From the NCBI RefSeq assembly GCF_003149245.1, contig NZ_QGDL01000014.1, forward strand, positions 62,001 to 126,000: a stretch of 64,000 nt of DNA, given 5' to 3'. Under the pieces are notes generated by a model that did not search any database, was not told the DNA's origin, and saw nothing but the letters and a program-made list of their open reading frames with translations. The stretch's first letter is position 1. Each line of letters begins with the position of its first letter. Of this stretch, positions 7,776 through 16,909 are shown one piece after another. Made by a program: the position numbers and the translations under genes. The DNA is from Faecalicatena orotica (lineage in GTDB: Bacteria; Bacillota; Clostridia; Lachnospirales; Lachnospiraceae).

Positions 7776-9083
7776 ATGGGATTAAAACAGGAAGACGAGT
7801 ATCCGGTGTTTCCGGCCACAGAGGTAAGGCCAGCGCATTCTAAGATTCTCAATGCAGTGATATCAGACGGAAACTGGTATCGGAAACAAGCTGAGTATGT
7901 GTTTACATATGTCAGGGAACTCAGGCGTTATTTCCATAATAACCCTGAACAGGTAATGGAAGAACGGGGAACATCAGAAAAGATCTGTGAGGAACTGGAA
8001 AAACTTCAGATTCCATACACGATCATACCGCCATATGGAGTTGTCGGTATCATAGAGGGGGAAATGCCGGGCAGGACGGCTGCGCTTCGGGCCGATATGG
8101 ATGCCCTGCCGATCCAGGAGCTCGGGAATCCGCCCTATAAATCAAAAAATGACGGCTGTATGCATGCCTGTGGTCATGATGCCCATATGGCAATGCTTCT
8201 GGGGGCGGCAAAGATTCTGTCCGGGCACAGGGAAAAACTATGTGGAAATGTAAAACTGATTTTCCAGCAGGCAGAAGAAATAGGCGCAGGTGCACTGATA
8301 ATGCTAAGGGCGGGGGTACTTGATGACTGTAGTGCGATCTTTGGACTTCACCAGTCAGCAGAATATCCAACGGGAAGTTTTTTTATGGATGAGAAAGATT
8401 TTACCGCGGCAAATGTAATCTTTAAAGTCAAGGTGAGCGGGGGCGGCGGGCACGGCTCACAGCCGCAGCTGTCCGTAGATCCTGTGGTAGCGGCTTCCGC
8501 TATGATCCAGTCGCTCCAGACACTGGTAAGCCGTGAGACTGACCCGGAGGAGATGGCGGTTGTAACAGTCGGTTATATCAACAGTTCCACAAGCAGGTGC
8601 AATATTATTACAGAAGAAGTAGAATTCGGGGGAACTATCCGCTACAGGAAAACAGAGCTGTGCGAGGTATTTGAACACTCATTTTACAGAGTCCTTAGAA
8701 ACATAGGAGCAGCCTACCGTGTGGAGGTCGGGATCGAATATCATAATGTCTGCGTACCTGTTTATAATGATCCGGTGCTGGCAGATTTTACACGGCAGGT
8801 ATTAGAATCGCTGGCCGGAAAAGAACAGGTAAGTGACCGAATGAAGACTGCGGCTGCAGAGGATTTTGCATTTTATCAGCAGCAGCTTCCCGGTATGTAT
8901 TTTTTCATGGGTTCAGGGGATGCAGAACATACGAAACCTCTCCATAACCCATACTATGATATAAATGAGGATGCGCTGATCGAGGGGACTGCAGCCTACA
9001 GCAAGCTGGCAGCGGATTATCTGCTGAGTACAAAGGAGCAGGATTATGAGCCGGAAGGAAAAAGATTCGTGGGAAAAAGTTGA
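7776..9083 (+). CDS. M20-family amidohydrolase (N-acyl amino acid / hippurate hydrolase type)
   Basis: Zinc-type metallohydrolase of the M20D group. Visible motifs: RADMDALPIQE, the metal-binding MHACGHDAHM, QQAEEIGAGA with the catalytic/metal glutamates, and GLHQSAEYPTG. A dimerisation-domain stretch near GGGGHGSQPQ follows. These enzymes hydrolyse N-acylated amino acids or aryl-amino acid conjugates in the cytoplasm. A TTG codon at 7761 also opens the frame, but the ribosome binding site GGAGG (7763-7767) lies inside that extension, so ATG 7776 is the likely start, giving 435 residues. The gene overlaps the downstream regulator by 38 bases, indicating one operon. Confidence 0.85.
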   Translation: MGLKQEDEYPVFPATEVRPAHSKILNAVISDGNWYRKQAEYVFTYVRELRRYFHNNPEQVMEERGTSEKICEELEKLQIPYTIIPPYGVVGIIEGEMPGRTAALRADMDALPIQELGNPPYKSKNDGCMHACGHDAHMAMLLGAAKILSGHREKLCGNVKLIFQQAEEIGAGALIMLRAGVLDDCSAIFGLHQSAEYPTGSFFMDEKDFTAANVIFKVKVSGGGGHGSQPQLSVDPVVAASAMIQSLQTLVSRETDPEEMAVVTVGYINSSTSRCNIITEEVEFGGTIRYRKTELCEVFEHSFYRVLRNIGAAYRVEVGIEYHNVCVPVYNDPVLADFTRQVLESLAGKEQVSDRMKTAAAEDFAFYQQQLPGMYFFMGSGDAEHTKPLHNPYYDINEDALIEGTAAYSKLAADYLLSTKEQDYEPEGKRFVGKS

Positions 9084-9780
9084 CTTAAAGGAAAAACAGA
9101 TAACCGGATGTCTGAAGGAGGCCTCAATTTTCAGAGACGTACCTGAAAAACAACTGGCTGAACTGGCCGGGGCCTGCTTCAGTTTTTTTATCAAGCGTGG
9201 CGGGTATATCTACAGGCGTGACAGGGATGTGCCGTATATGGTAATCATTTATTCCGGCTGTGCACTGGTTTACATCGGATTTGAAGGGACAGAAGAGATG
9301 CTGGTTAAGATCAGGCGCAGAGGAGATTACATCGGTGAGATGGGGGTTCTTGGAAATCAGCCGCAGCCCTGCAATGTTATTGCACAGGAGGACACCATAG
9401 CCGTACTGATTCCGAAACTGGCGTTTTGCGAATTTTTGAAGAAAAACCATAATGTGGTCTCTGCCCTGTTTCAGGATTTAATAGGACGGATCAACCAGTC
9501 GAGCAGGAAACTGATCAATACGATTTACATGGAGGCGGACGGAAAACTGGCCTATTCGATTGCCAGGCTGATGGTTAGTGCCCAAAAGTGTGAAGAAGGG
9601 ATGTATATCACAGTCAGCCAGAAGAATCTGGCAATGGCCTCGGGCTTGTCGAGACAGTCTGTTGCGCGTGTGCTGACACATTGGAAACAGGAAAACTGGA
9701 TCATGACGCGGCGGAACAAGATTATTATATTGAATCAGGATGCAATCCTAAATACAATCGTTCTCAATGAAATGAAATAA
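9046..9780 (+). CDS. Crp/Fnr-family transcriptional regulator
   Basis: A 244-residue regulator. The N-terminal cyclic-nucleotide-binding-type beta barrel spans about 25-140 (RRRGDYIGEMGVLGNQ, around 90-105). A long dimerisation helix follows, then a C-terminal winged helix-turn-helix with SQKNLAMASGLSRQSVARVL (about 184-203). There is no N-terminal cysteine cluster like that of oxygen-sensing Fnr, so a small-molecule effector is more likely than an Fe-S cluster. The start ATG lies inside the end of the M20 hydrolase gene, with AAAGGAG upstream. Position at the end of a transporter-hydrolase operon suggests it controls that operon. Confidence 0.85.
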   Translation: MSRKEKDSWEKVDLKEKQITGCLKEASIFRDVPEKQLAELAGACFSFFIKRGGYIYRRDRDVPYMVIIYSGCALVYIGFEGTEEMLVKIRRRGDYIGEMGVLGNQPQPCNVIAQEDTIAVLIPKLAFCEFLKKNHNVVSALFQDLIGRINQSSRKLINTIYMEADGKLAYSIARLMVSAQKCEEGMYITVSQKNLAMASGLSRQSVARVLTHWKQENWIMTRRNKIIILNQDAILNTIVLNEMK

Positions 9781-9781
9781 A

Positions 9782-9831
9782 AGAGGGGGAAGCACGGAGC
9801 TGACAGAAGAACTCCGGCTTCCCTCTATATT
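9782..9831 (+). terminator. Rho-independent terminator after Crp/Fnr gene
   Basis: AGAGGGGGAAGCACGGAG pairs imperfectly with CTCCGGCTTCCCTCT, followed by a T-rich tract (TATATTTTATT). Confidence 0.75.
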
Positions 9832-9840
9832 TTATTAAGA

Positions 9841-10160
9841 TGCTTTTTGTGAAAAATTCCGATATTGCTTCATAATAATATGTCATGCTAAAATAACAAT
9901 ACATCAAAGACAGATTCATTTCGAATATTATTACTGTCTTTTCAACAGCCTAGTGCTGTTTGTATCTGAACTCAGGCATTTTCTGCCAGAATACAGTTTG
10001 ATGAACTATAAGTAGATAATCATTTTATCGGGCAGTAATACTCGGTCCATGACATTTTCCGTCAGTTATGCTAAAATAATAAGAAGAAACGGAAATTTAA
10101 TGAGATCTGACAAAAACTTCCTGATAAAAATGAGTGCACACAAAAGGAAGGAGAAGATGA
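9841..10160 (+). repeat. Conserved leader of the Rpn element, copy 1
   Basis: This non-coding 320-base stretch closely matches 23451-23778, the region before the second Rpn-type gene. Shared blocks include GACAGATTCATTTCGAATATTA, CTGTCTTTTCAACAGCC, GCTGTTTGTATCTGAA and CAGGCATTTT. GACAG and CTGTC bracket a small inverted repeat in each copy. Conservation outside the coding part indicates that gene and leader were duplicated or moved together. Confidence 0.75.
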
Positions 10161-10842
10161 TTGAAAGATTTCAATGAAATACGTGAAAGGGTAGAACGGT
10201 TAAACATTATTGATGATACTCTTTTTCAAAAGATGGCAGAGGATATTGGTTTCTGCGAAGAGATGATTTCAACAGTTATGAATGAGAGTGTAAAAGTCAT
10301 GCAGGTAATTCCACAAGATACTATTAAGAATCTGCAGGGCTGTTCAGTTATTGTGGATGCTTTGTGCGAAAAACAGGATGGTACATTTATAAATGTAGAG
10401 GTACAAAAAAGCGATAATGATAATCATCAGAAAAGAGTTAGATATAATGCTTCCTGTATTACAGCAAATATCACAGAACCGGGAATAAAATACTAAAGTA
10501 CATAATGGAATGGAGGAAATCTATGTGAATGCGGAGGCAAAAGACGGAAGTGCCCTTGCTGAACTAATGAGAATCTATACAAATCTAGATGCTTATAATT
10601 ATGAAAGATTTCCGAATACATCCAAAAGAAAAGCCGATTTAAAAAAGAGCAAAGAAGGGGTGAAAATGATGTGTGACATAGTAGAAGAATATGCAGAAAA
10701 GCAGAGCAAGATTGCAGTTAGGCAGACGGAGGAAAAATTGGCAGGAAAGCTTTTAAGAGAAGGGATGACGATTGAAAAAGTCGTATCCATGATGGAAATG
10801 CTTACAATAGAGGATGTTGAGAAGATCAGTAGAGAGCAGTAA
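10161..10842 (+). pseudogene. Rpn-family PD-(D/E)XK nuclease / putative transposase, internally deleted
   Basis: Compared with the intact copy at 23779-24588, this gene matches from its TTG start to ITEPGIK, then stops after one codon. The reading frame resumes at NTKVHNGMEEIYVN and continues to 10842. Aligning the two copies shows that about 104 bases, including the segment equivalent to PDLIVIYISQFDMF, are missing. The loss also shifts the frame. The putative catalytic stretch VDALCEKQDGTFINVEVQK is retained, but the nuclease core is broken, so the gene is most likely dead. Intact relatives promote RecA-independent recombination. The start context is GGAAGGAGAAGATGA before TTG. Confidence 0.85.
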
Positions 10843-10872
10843 CTAACAGTATATGAACCTGAAAAAGGTTTG

Positions 10873-10901
10873 TTGAATTCCCCCGCATTTTAGTATATGA
10901 T
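10873..10901 (+). promoter_or_regulatory. Promoter of the molybdenum hydroxylase operon
   Basis: TTGAAT at 10873-10878, 17-base spacer, TATGAT at 10896-10901, about 50 bases before the first gene. No operator-like dyad is evident. Confidence 0.6.
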
Positions 10902-10949
10902 ATTTTAGTATGGGAATGTCATGATTGTACGAAAGAAAGGAGAGCTATT

Positions 10950-11753
10950 TTGCTTACGATTAACAATTATGTGAAAGCGAAATCCCTGGAGGAGGCCTAT
11001 GAGCTGAATCAGGCAAGGAACGCCCGTGTGATGGGCGGTATGATGTGGATGCGGCTGGGGAACGCGAAAGTACAGACGATTATAGATTTGTCGGATCTGG
11101 GGCTGGACCAGATCGAGGAGAACGACCATGTTTTCAAGATCGGCGCGATGTGTACACTCAGACAGCTGGAGCAGCACGAGGGGCTGAGGGAGATGTACGG
11201 GGACGCTATCGCAAAGGCACTGCATCATATCGTAGGGGTCCAGTTCAGAAACCAGGCGACTGTAGGGGGGAGCATCTACGGACGGTTCGGATTTTCCGAT
11301 GTGCTGACATGTCTGCTGGCTCTTGATACATTTGTAGAATTATATAACGGCGGAACAATCCGCCTGTCTGAATTTGTGAACCACAAGAGTGATAAAGATA
11401 TTTTAGTTTCTATTATTATCAGAAAAAGTAACCGGAAGCTTCGTTACGATTCCATCCGACAGACGAAGACAGACTTCCCGGTTCTGGCGTGTGCGGTTGT
11501 AACCGGGCCGGTACATGGGAAAGAAACATGGTATTTTTCAGTGGGGGCACGTCCGATGAAGGCGGCTGTTCTGGAAAAGGAGTGGGAGATCCCGAAGGAT
11601 ATTTCTGACGAGCAGCTGGAAATTTATGCAAAAGAGGCGGCATCACAGTTTACCTATGGTACGAATATGAGAGGCAGCGCGAAGTACCGCCAGCATCTGG
11701 CGGAAGTACTGATCCTGCGTTCCATGCGTTCTATTTTAGAGGAGGGCAGATAG
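10950..11753 (+). CDS. Molybdenum hydroxylase, FAD-binding subunit (xanthine dehydrogenase type)
   Basis: A 267-residue subunit of the CoxM/XdhB family, which passes electrons between the iron-sulfur subunit and NAD+ or another acceptor. It contains the family hallmarks of an N-terminal ARVMGGMMW stretch in place of the usual AGGT-type FAD loop, and the FAD-contact motif VGVQFRNQATVGGSIYGR (about 92-109). The translation start is TTG at 10950 with AAAGGAGAG eight bases upstream; no better in-frame ATG exists. First gene of a tightly packed three-gene operon, the next ATG following directly after its stop codon. Substrate (purine or other N-heterocycle) is not determinable. Confidence 0.8.
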   Translation: MLTINNYVKAKSLEEAYELNQARNARVMGGMMWMRLGNAKVQTIIDLSDLGLDQIEENDHVFKIGAMCTLRQLEQHEGLREMYGDAIAKALHHIVGVQFRNQATVGGSIYGRFGFSDVLTCLLALDTFVELYNGGTIRLSEFVNHKSDKDILVSIIIRKSNRKLRYDSIRQTKTDFPVLACAVVTGPVHGKETWYFSVGARPMKAAVLEKEWEIPKDISDEQLEIYAKEAASQFTYGTNMRGSAKYRQHLAEVLILRSMRSILEEGR

Positions 11754-12218
11754 ATGGAAGTGAAGTTTATATTAAATGGAAAACAGACGGCAGCAGAAGT
11801 CGGTGCGGATACGATACTTCTGGATGTTCTGCGCTCTCTGGGCTGCCACAGTGTAAAATGCGGGTGTGAGACGACCAACTGCGGGCTTTGCACAGTCTGG
11901 ATTGACGGCAGATCACGCCTGTCATGTTCGGTTCTGGCAGCGGCTATGGAAGGGCATGAGATTACAACGCTGGAAGGGGTAAAGGAAGACGCAGAGGAAT
12001 TTGGCCGTTTTCTGGCAAATGAAGGAGCAGAACAGTGCGGATTCTGTTCTCCCGGATTCATCATGAATGTTCTGGCGATGGTTAAGGAACTCCACAATCC
12101 GGATATAGAAGGGATCAAGGAATACTTATCAGGAAATCTGTGCAGATGTACCGGCTATATGGGACAGCTGCGTGCAATCCAGAAGTATTTACAGAGCAAA
12201 GAGGAGGTGTGTTCATGA
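11754..12218 (+). CDS. Molybdenum hydroxylase, 2x[2Fe-2S] subunit
   Basis: A 154-residue iron-sulfur subunit. The N-terminal plant-ferredoxin-type cluster is bound by KCGCETTNCGLCTVWIDG and the following SC (about 37-60). The C-terminal cluster uses QCGFCSPGFIMN (about 98-109) and LCRCTGY (about 133-139). It carries electrons from the molybdenum site to the FAD subunit in the cytoplasm. The start codon directly follows the FAD subunit's stop codon, and its stop overlaps the ATG of the catalytic subunit (ATGA at 12215-12218), so all three are probably translationally coupled. Confidence 0.9.
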   Translation: MEVKFILNGKQTAAEVGADTILLDVLRSLGCHSVKCGCETTNCGLCTVWIDGRSRLSCSVLAAAMEGHEITTLEGVKEDAEEFGRFLANEGAEQCGFCSPGFIMNVLAMVKELHNPDIEGIKEYLSGNLCRCTGYMGQLRAIQKYLQSKEEVCS

Positions 12219-14497
12219 GAATCGTGAATCAGCCGGTTCCGAAAGTAGATGCGAAGGCGCTTGTAACGGGACAGGGAGTATATACAGATGATTTAGCGCC
12301 GTCCGACTGCCTGATCGTAAAGGTATTAAGGAGTCCTCATGCACATGCCCTGATCAAAGATATTAACTTGACAAGGGCTCTGGCAGTACCGGGGATTGAA
12401 TGTATCCTGACCTATGAAGACTGCCCGGATAAACGATTTACAATGGCAGGACAGAGCTATCCGGAGCCGAGCCCTTATGACAGGCTGATTCTTGACCAGC
12501 GTGTCCGCTTCGTGGGAGATGCAGTGGCAGTGATTGCCGGGAACAGCAAAGAGGCTGTGAACAAGGCTATGAAGCTGATCAAGGTGAAGTATGAGGTTTT
12601 GGAACCTCTCCTTGACTTTCGAAAGGCAAAGGACAACCCGGTTCTTGTGCATCCCGAAGACAACTGGCAGAGCCTCTGTCCGGTGGGGGCAGATAATAAA
12701 AGAAATCTCTGTGCACATGAGGAAGACTCGGCAGGCGATATCGATTCGGTTCTGGACTCATGCGAATATGTTGTGGACAGGGTTTACCATACAAAGGCAA
12801 ACCAGCAGGCCATGATGGAGACGTTCCGTACATACACATATCTGGATGCATATGGCAGGCTGAATATTGTTTCTTCCACACAGGTACCGTTCCATGTCCG
12901 CCGGATTCTTGCTAATGCACTGGATATCCCGAAGTCAAAGGTCCGCGTAATCAAGCCAAGGATAGGCGGTGGCTTCGGGGCAAAACAGACCGTGGTTACG
13001 GAGGTTTATCCGGCACTGGTAACCTGGAAGACGGGAAAACCTGCAAAGATCATTTACACGAGAGAAGAATCGTTTATTGCCTCCTCCCCGAGACATGAGA
13101 TGGAAGTCCATGTACGTGTGGGGGCAGATAAGGACGGCATCATCAAGGGAATCGACGTATATACGCTGTCCAATACCGGTGCATTTGGTGAGCATGGCCC
13201 GACGACGGTCGGCCTTTCAGGACATAAATCGATCCCACTGTATGGAAAGGCGGAAGCATTCCGTTTTGTTTACGATGTTGTTTACACAAATGTCATGTCT
13301 GCCGGCGCGTACAGAGGATATGGTGCGACGCAGGGGATCTTTGCAGTCGAATCCGCGGTTAATGAACTTGCGGGTAAGATGGGGATGGACCCGGTCGTAC
13401 TCCGGGAGAAAAATATTGTCAGAGAAGGTCAGGTTATGCCCGCATATTATGGGGAAACGGCAAACAGCTGTGCACTGGACCGCTGCCTACAGCGTGCGAA
13501 AGAAATGATAGACTGGGACAGCAAATATCCGTGCCGGGACATGGGAAACGATAAGGTCAGAAGTGTCGGTGTGGCAATGGCAATGCAGGGGTCCGGAATT
13601 TCCGCACTGGATACTGCATCTGTCGGGATCAAGGTAAATGACGATGGTTTCTACAGCCTGATGATCGGTGCGACAGACATGGGTACGGGCTGTGATACCA
13701 TACTGGCACAGATGGCTGCAGAGTGTCTGGACTGTGAGATGGAAGATATCATCGTGCATGGGGTCGATACGGATTCGTCACCTTATGACTGCGGGTCCTA
13801 TGCCTCCAGTACCACTTATGTTACAGGTATGGCGGTCGTCAGAACATGTGAAGCGTTAAGAGACAAGATTTGTGCAAAGGGGGCAGCGTACCTGAACTGT
13901 CCTGTCGGGGATATCGAATTTGACGGGAATCAGGTCGTGAATTTAAAAACAGGTGAGAGCATCTCAAGGGCAGAGATCGGAAACCGTGTCATGTGCAGCA
14001 ACGAAGATGCATTGTATGCGAGTGAGGCCTTCAGCTCCCCAATTTCACCGCCGCCTTTCATGGTCGGCATGGCCGAGGTGGAGATTGACAAGGCGACAGG
14101 ACAGCTTGAACTTATAGATTATGTGGCAGTCGTGGACTGTGGTACCGTGGTCAACCCGAATCTTGCGAGGGTACAGACAGAGGGCGGTATCGCGCAGGGA
14201 ATTGGCATGGCGTTATATGAGGATGTTGTATACAGCGACAAAGGGAAAAATTACAGCAATTCCTTCATGCAGTATAAGATTCCAAGCCGTCTGGACGTGG
14301 GAGAGATCCGTGTTGAATTTGAAAGCAGTTATGAGCCGACCGGGCCGTTCGGGGCGAAATCAATCGGTGAGATTGTCATCAACACACCGCCTCCCGCAAT
14401 TGTAAACGCCGTCCAGAATGCAACAGGCGTCATGATCCGGGAATTACCAGTCACATCTGAAAAAATCTATTGGGGGATGCGTGGGCAGAACCTGTAA
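12215..14497 (+). CDS. Molybdenum hydroxylase, molybdopterin-binding catalytic subunit
   Basis: The catalytic subunit (760 residues) of a xanthine-dehydrogenase-family enzyme. Recognisable parts: the N-terminal a/b-hammerhead domain (about 1-115), then PRIGGGFGAKQ (molybdopterin contact), AYRGYGATQG, MAMQGSGIS and GATDMGTGCDTI. Near the C terminus is GAKSIGEI, whose glutamate matches the active-site base of the family. The start is ATG 12215, preceded by GAGGAGGTG; an upstream in-frame codon lies inside the iron-sulfur gene without a ribosome binding site. Xanthine is a plausible substrate, but nicotinate- or other heterocycle-hydroxylases look alike. No cofactor-insertion (XdhC-like chaperone) or selenium gene lies nearby. 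Confidence 0.85.
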   Translation: MRIVNQPVPKVDAKALVTGQGVYTDDLAPSDCLIVKVLRSPHAHALIKDINLTRALAVPGIECILTYEDCPDKRFTMAGQSYPEPSPYDRLILDQRVRFVGDAVAVIAGNSKEAVNKAMKLIKVKYEVLEPLLDFRKAKDNPVLVHPEDNWQSLCPVGADNKRNLCAHEEDSAGDIDSVLDSCEYVVDRVYHTKANQQAMMETFRTYTYLDAYGRLNIVSSTQVPFHVRRILANALDIPKSKVRVIKPRIGGGFGAKQTVVTEVYPALVTWKTGKPAKIIYTREESFIASSPRHEMEVHVRVGADKDGIIKGIDVYTLSNTGAFGEHGPTTVGLSGHKSIPLYGKAEAFRFVYDVVYTNVMSAGAYRGYGATQGIFAVESAVNELAGKMGMDPVVLREKNIVREGQVMPAYYGETANSCALDRCLQRAKEMIDWDSKYPCRDMGNDKVRSVGVAMAMQGSGISALDTASVGIKVNDDGFYSLMIGATDMGTGCDTILAQMAAECLDCEMEDIIVHGVDTDSSPYDCGSYASSTTYVTGMAVVRTCEALRDKICAKGAAYLNCPVGDIEFDGNQVVNLKTGESISRAEIGNRVMCSNEDALYASEAFSSPISPPPFMVGMAEVEIDKATGQLELIDYVAVVDCGTVVNPNLARVQTEGGIAQGIGMALYEDVVYSDKGKNYSNSFMQYKIPSRLDVGEIRVEFESSYEPTGPFGAKSIGEIVINTPPPAIVNAVQNATGVMIRELPVTSEKIYWGMRGQNL

Positions 14498-14518
14498 ATG
14501 AAATTAAAGTTAGTATGA

Positions 14519-14561
14519 AAAAAAGGACGACTCTGAAATTTAACAGAGTTGTCCTTTTATC
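14519..14561. terminator. Terminator between hydroxylase operon and GNAT gene
   Basis: AAAAGGACGACTCTG pairs with CAGAGTTGTCCTTTT (one G-U). A-runs and T-runs on both sides allow it to serve the plus-strand operon and the convergent minus-strand gene. Confidence 0.8.
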
Positions 14562-14592
14562 GTAAAAAAGTAATCAGGATTCCAATACAGCC

Positions 14593-15081
14593 TTATCCAA
14601 TCTTTTTCTGATAGGCAAGCCGTTCAGTCCCGTCCTCGGAATAAATAATCCCGCAGTATGTAAATCCGTTTTTGTCCAGCATGTGCTGCATTACCATGTT
14701 ATCTCTGTGCGTATCGATCTTCAGGTTCCCGCATTGTTTAAGTGCCCAGTTCAGACAGAACGTGGCGGCCCCCCTGACTGTACCGTTCGAGGTGATCCTG
14801 TGGACGACACCGTAGGGACTGTCATCCAGCCATTGTCCTTCATAAATTTTGGCATAAGTGTCATCTTTTCCCAGTTTATAGTAGAAGGTGGCAACAACTT
14901 TCCCCTGTTCTTCACATACATAACTATTGCCTTCCTCAATATCTCTGGCGAGCAGAGGCTTCGGCGGATAGGAATTGCCCCATTGTGAGGGATTTCCGTG
15001 ACTCGTCATGAAAGAACGTGCGCCTTCATACATTTTCATAAGAATATCAAGGTCTGCCAGCTGCGATTTTCTAATTTCCAT
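14593..15081 (-). CDS. GNAT-family N-acetyltransferase
   Basis: A 162-residue acetyltransferase, usual for a single GNAT domain. It begins MEIRKSQLADLDILMKMYEGAR, typical of the first strand and helix. A middle strand carries GKVVATFYYKLG, then VVHRITSNGTVRGAATFCLNWA, where acetyl-CoA binds, and it ends with HMLDKNGFTYCGIIY. Target unknown. Codons up to 15147 are also open, but ATG 15081 is preceded by GAGAGG and starts the recognisable fold. It stands alone, facing the hydroxylase operon and sharing its terminator. Confidence 0.8.
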   Translation of the reverse strand: MEIRKSQLADLDILMKMYEGARSFMTSHGNPSQWGNSYPPKPLLARDIEEGNSYVCEEQGKVVATFYYKLGKDDTYAKIYEGQWLDDSPYGVVHRITSNGTVRGAATFCLNWALKQCGNLKIDTHRDNMVMQHMLDKNGFTYCGIIYSEDGTERLAYQKKIG

Positions 15082-15251
15082 AATAAAAATTAACCTCTCG
15101 TAATAATACTGACATGCAATCAGAACCTGTCCAGCATCTTCTGGCATGTAATATTATTGTAAAACGGATTCAAAAATTAAGCAATTAGAAAAAATACTGA
15201 AATATGCAACCTTTTGCCTTGAAAATCCGTCTATTTAATGTAAAGATAGTA

Positions 15252-15389
15252 GTATACCCGAAGGGCACCCCGTAACATATGCCCTTCGGGCGGGTCCGCA
15301 GCACAGGCTGCAGAATAAGGTTCACCCTAAAGGGCATACCGTAACTCATGCCCTGCGGGCGGGTCTGCAGCGCAGGCTGCAGAATAAGG
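15252..15389 (+). repeat. Two tandem 69-bp repeats
   Basis: Units 15252-15320 and 15321-15389 are exactly 69 bases each and strongly similar, both ending CAGGCTGCAGAATAAGG. Unit 1 contains the inverted repeat CCCGAAGGGCA / TGCCCTTCGGG; unit 2 has it partly decayed. The pair ends 26 bases before the L,D-transpeptidase start. No promoter hexamers are convincing within the units. Confidence 0.85.
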
Positions 15390-15414
15390 TATACACATGA
15401 GGAGGGCACAGCAG

Positions 15415-16812
15415 ATGGGCAGCAGAAAAAAATTATTACTTGTATTGGGAATTTTGGCAGCGGTTATTGTTTGTATTTATTTAGGTTTTTCTTTCTATTT
15501 CATGAGTCATTTCTATTCCGGCACTCATATCAATGGGGCCGATTTTTCCATGAAAACCGCAGAAGATGCGGATAAATACCTGCAAAAACAGATAGCGGTC
15601 TATACACTTACCATCATCCCGAAGGAGGGGGAGAAGGAAGAAGTGGCCGGTGCAGATATTTCGATGAAATATGTTAAGAATAAAAAGTTAAAGCAGACAT
15701 TAGAGGAACAGAATGCCTTTTTGTGGCCGTCCATGTTTTTCGGGGACAGCAGTATCAAGGCTGACTTGGGATTTACTCTTGATGAGAAGAAGCTGGAAGA
15801 AAAGATTGAGGGGCTTAGCTGCTGGCAGAATGAAGGCAAGACTGATCCCCAGAGTGCGAAACCGGAATTCAACGGGGAGAAGTTTGTAGTAAAAGAAGAA
15901 GTACTCGGTACAAAGGTGGATCAGGAAAAGACGAAAAAAGCAATCACGGATGCGGTATTTGGCCTGTACGAAGAAATCAGTCTGGAAAAAGAAGACTGCT
16001 ACCAGAAGCCAAAATATACTTCTGATTCAAAAGAAGTGGCAGTGGCCTGCGACACTCTCAACCAGTACTGTAAGGCAAGCATCACTTACGACATGGCGCC
16101 GGCAAAAGAAGTCGTGGACGGTAAGCTGATTGCCCAATGGCTGACATGGGATGACAATATGAATGTAACCTTCCATGAAGACAAGGTGGGCGAGTATATG
16201 AATAATTTTGCCGCAAAGTATGAAACGCTGTATGCTTCCAGACCCTTGACAACACCTTGGGGAAAAGCGACGGAAGTCAGTGGAGGGACCTATGGCTGGG
16301 CGATTGACGAAGCTTCGGAGACACAGGCATTGCTTGCAAGTATCAAGGCCGGTGAAACGGTAACAAAGGAACCTGTCTATGAGCAGAGGGCGGCAACCCA
16401 CGAGGCGCAGGACTGGGGAAAAACGTTTATCGAGGTGGATCTGAGCGCGCAGTACATGTGGTATATCGTGGATGGAAATGTGGCATTTGAGAGTGCGGTC
16501 GTGACAGGTAAACCGTATGATCATTCTACGCCGTCGGGAGTGTATGACATTTTATTGATGTCTTTGAATACGACACTGGTAGGAAATATTGTGCCCGAAA
16601 CCGGGGAACCGGAATACCGCACGCCTGTGGATTATTGGATGCAGGTGACATGGGGCGGTGTTGGTTTCCATGATGCGACATGGCAGCCGGCATTCGGCGG
16701 TGACCTGTACTGGAGCATCGGATCGCATGGGTGCATCAATATGCCCCTGGATGCGGCGGGGACATTATACAGCATGATATCCACCGGGACCCCGGTCGTC
16801 ATGCACTATTAG
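15415..16812 (+). CDS. L,D-transpeptidase (YkuD fold) with N-terminal membrane anchor
   Basis: A 465-residue cell-wall enzyme. A basic start and one hydrophobic helix (about 6-29, LLLVLGILAAVIVCIYLGF) anchor it with the rest outside. Residues about 40-330 hold two repeats of the putative peptidoglycan-binding type seen in such proteins (GADISMKY.., ..VDGKLIAQWL). The C-terminal YkuD catalytic domain includes FIEVDLSAQYMW, GFHDATW and the active-site motif SHGCINMP (cysteine near 440). It forms 3-3 peptide cross-links or attaches proteins to peptidoglycan. ATG 15415 is chosen because GAGGAGGG lies nine bases upstream; an in-frame ATG at 15397 lies in front of that site. Confidence 0.88.
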   Translation: MGSRKKLLLVLGILAAVIVCIYLGFSFYFMSHFYSGTHINGADFSMKTAEDADKYLQKQIAVYTLTIIPKEGEKEEVAGADISMKYVKNKKLKQTLEEQNAFLWPSMFFGDSSIKADLGFTLDEKKLEEKIEGLSCWQNEGKTDPQSAKPEFNGEKFVVKEEVLGTKVDQEKTKKAITDAVFGLYEEISLEKEDCYQKPKYTSDSKEVAVACDTLNQYCKASITYDMAPAKEVVDGKLIAQWLTWDDNMNVTFHEDKVGEYMNNFAAKYETLYASRPLTTPWGKATEVSGGTYGWAIDEASETQALLASIKAGETVTKEPVYEQRAATHEAQDWGKTFIEVDLSAQYMWYIVDGNVAFESAVVTGKPYDHSTPSGVYDILLMSLNTTLVGNIVPETGEPEYRTPVDYWMQVTWGGVGFHDATWQPAFGGDLYWSIGSHGCINMPLDAAGTLYSMISTGTPVVMHY

Positions 16813-16909
16813 GATTGGTACATTTACATCTTCTACGGTCACTGAAAGTAGTGGGTGAGAACAGGATTTGACACTAGATATTGTATAAAATTGCGTACAA
16901 TGCATCAAA

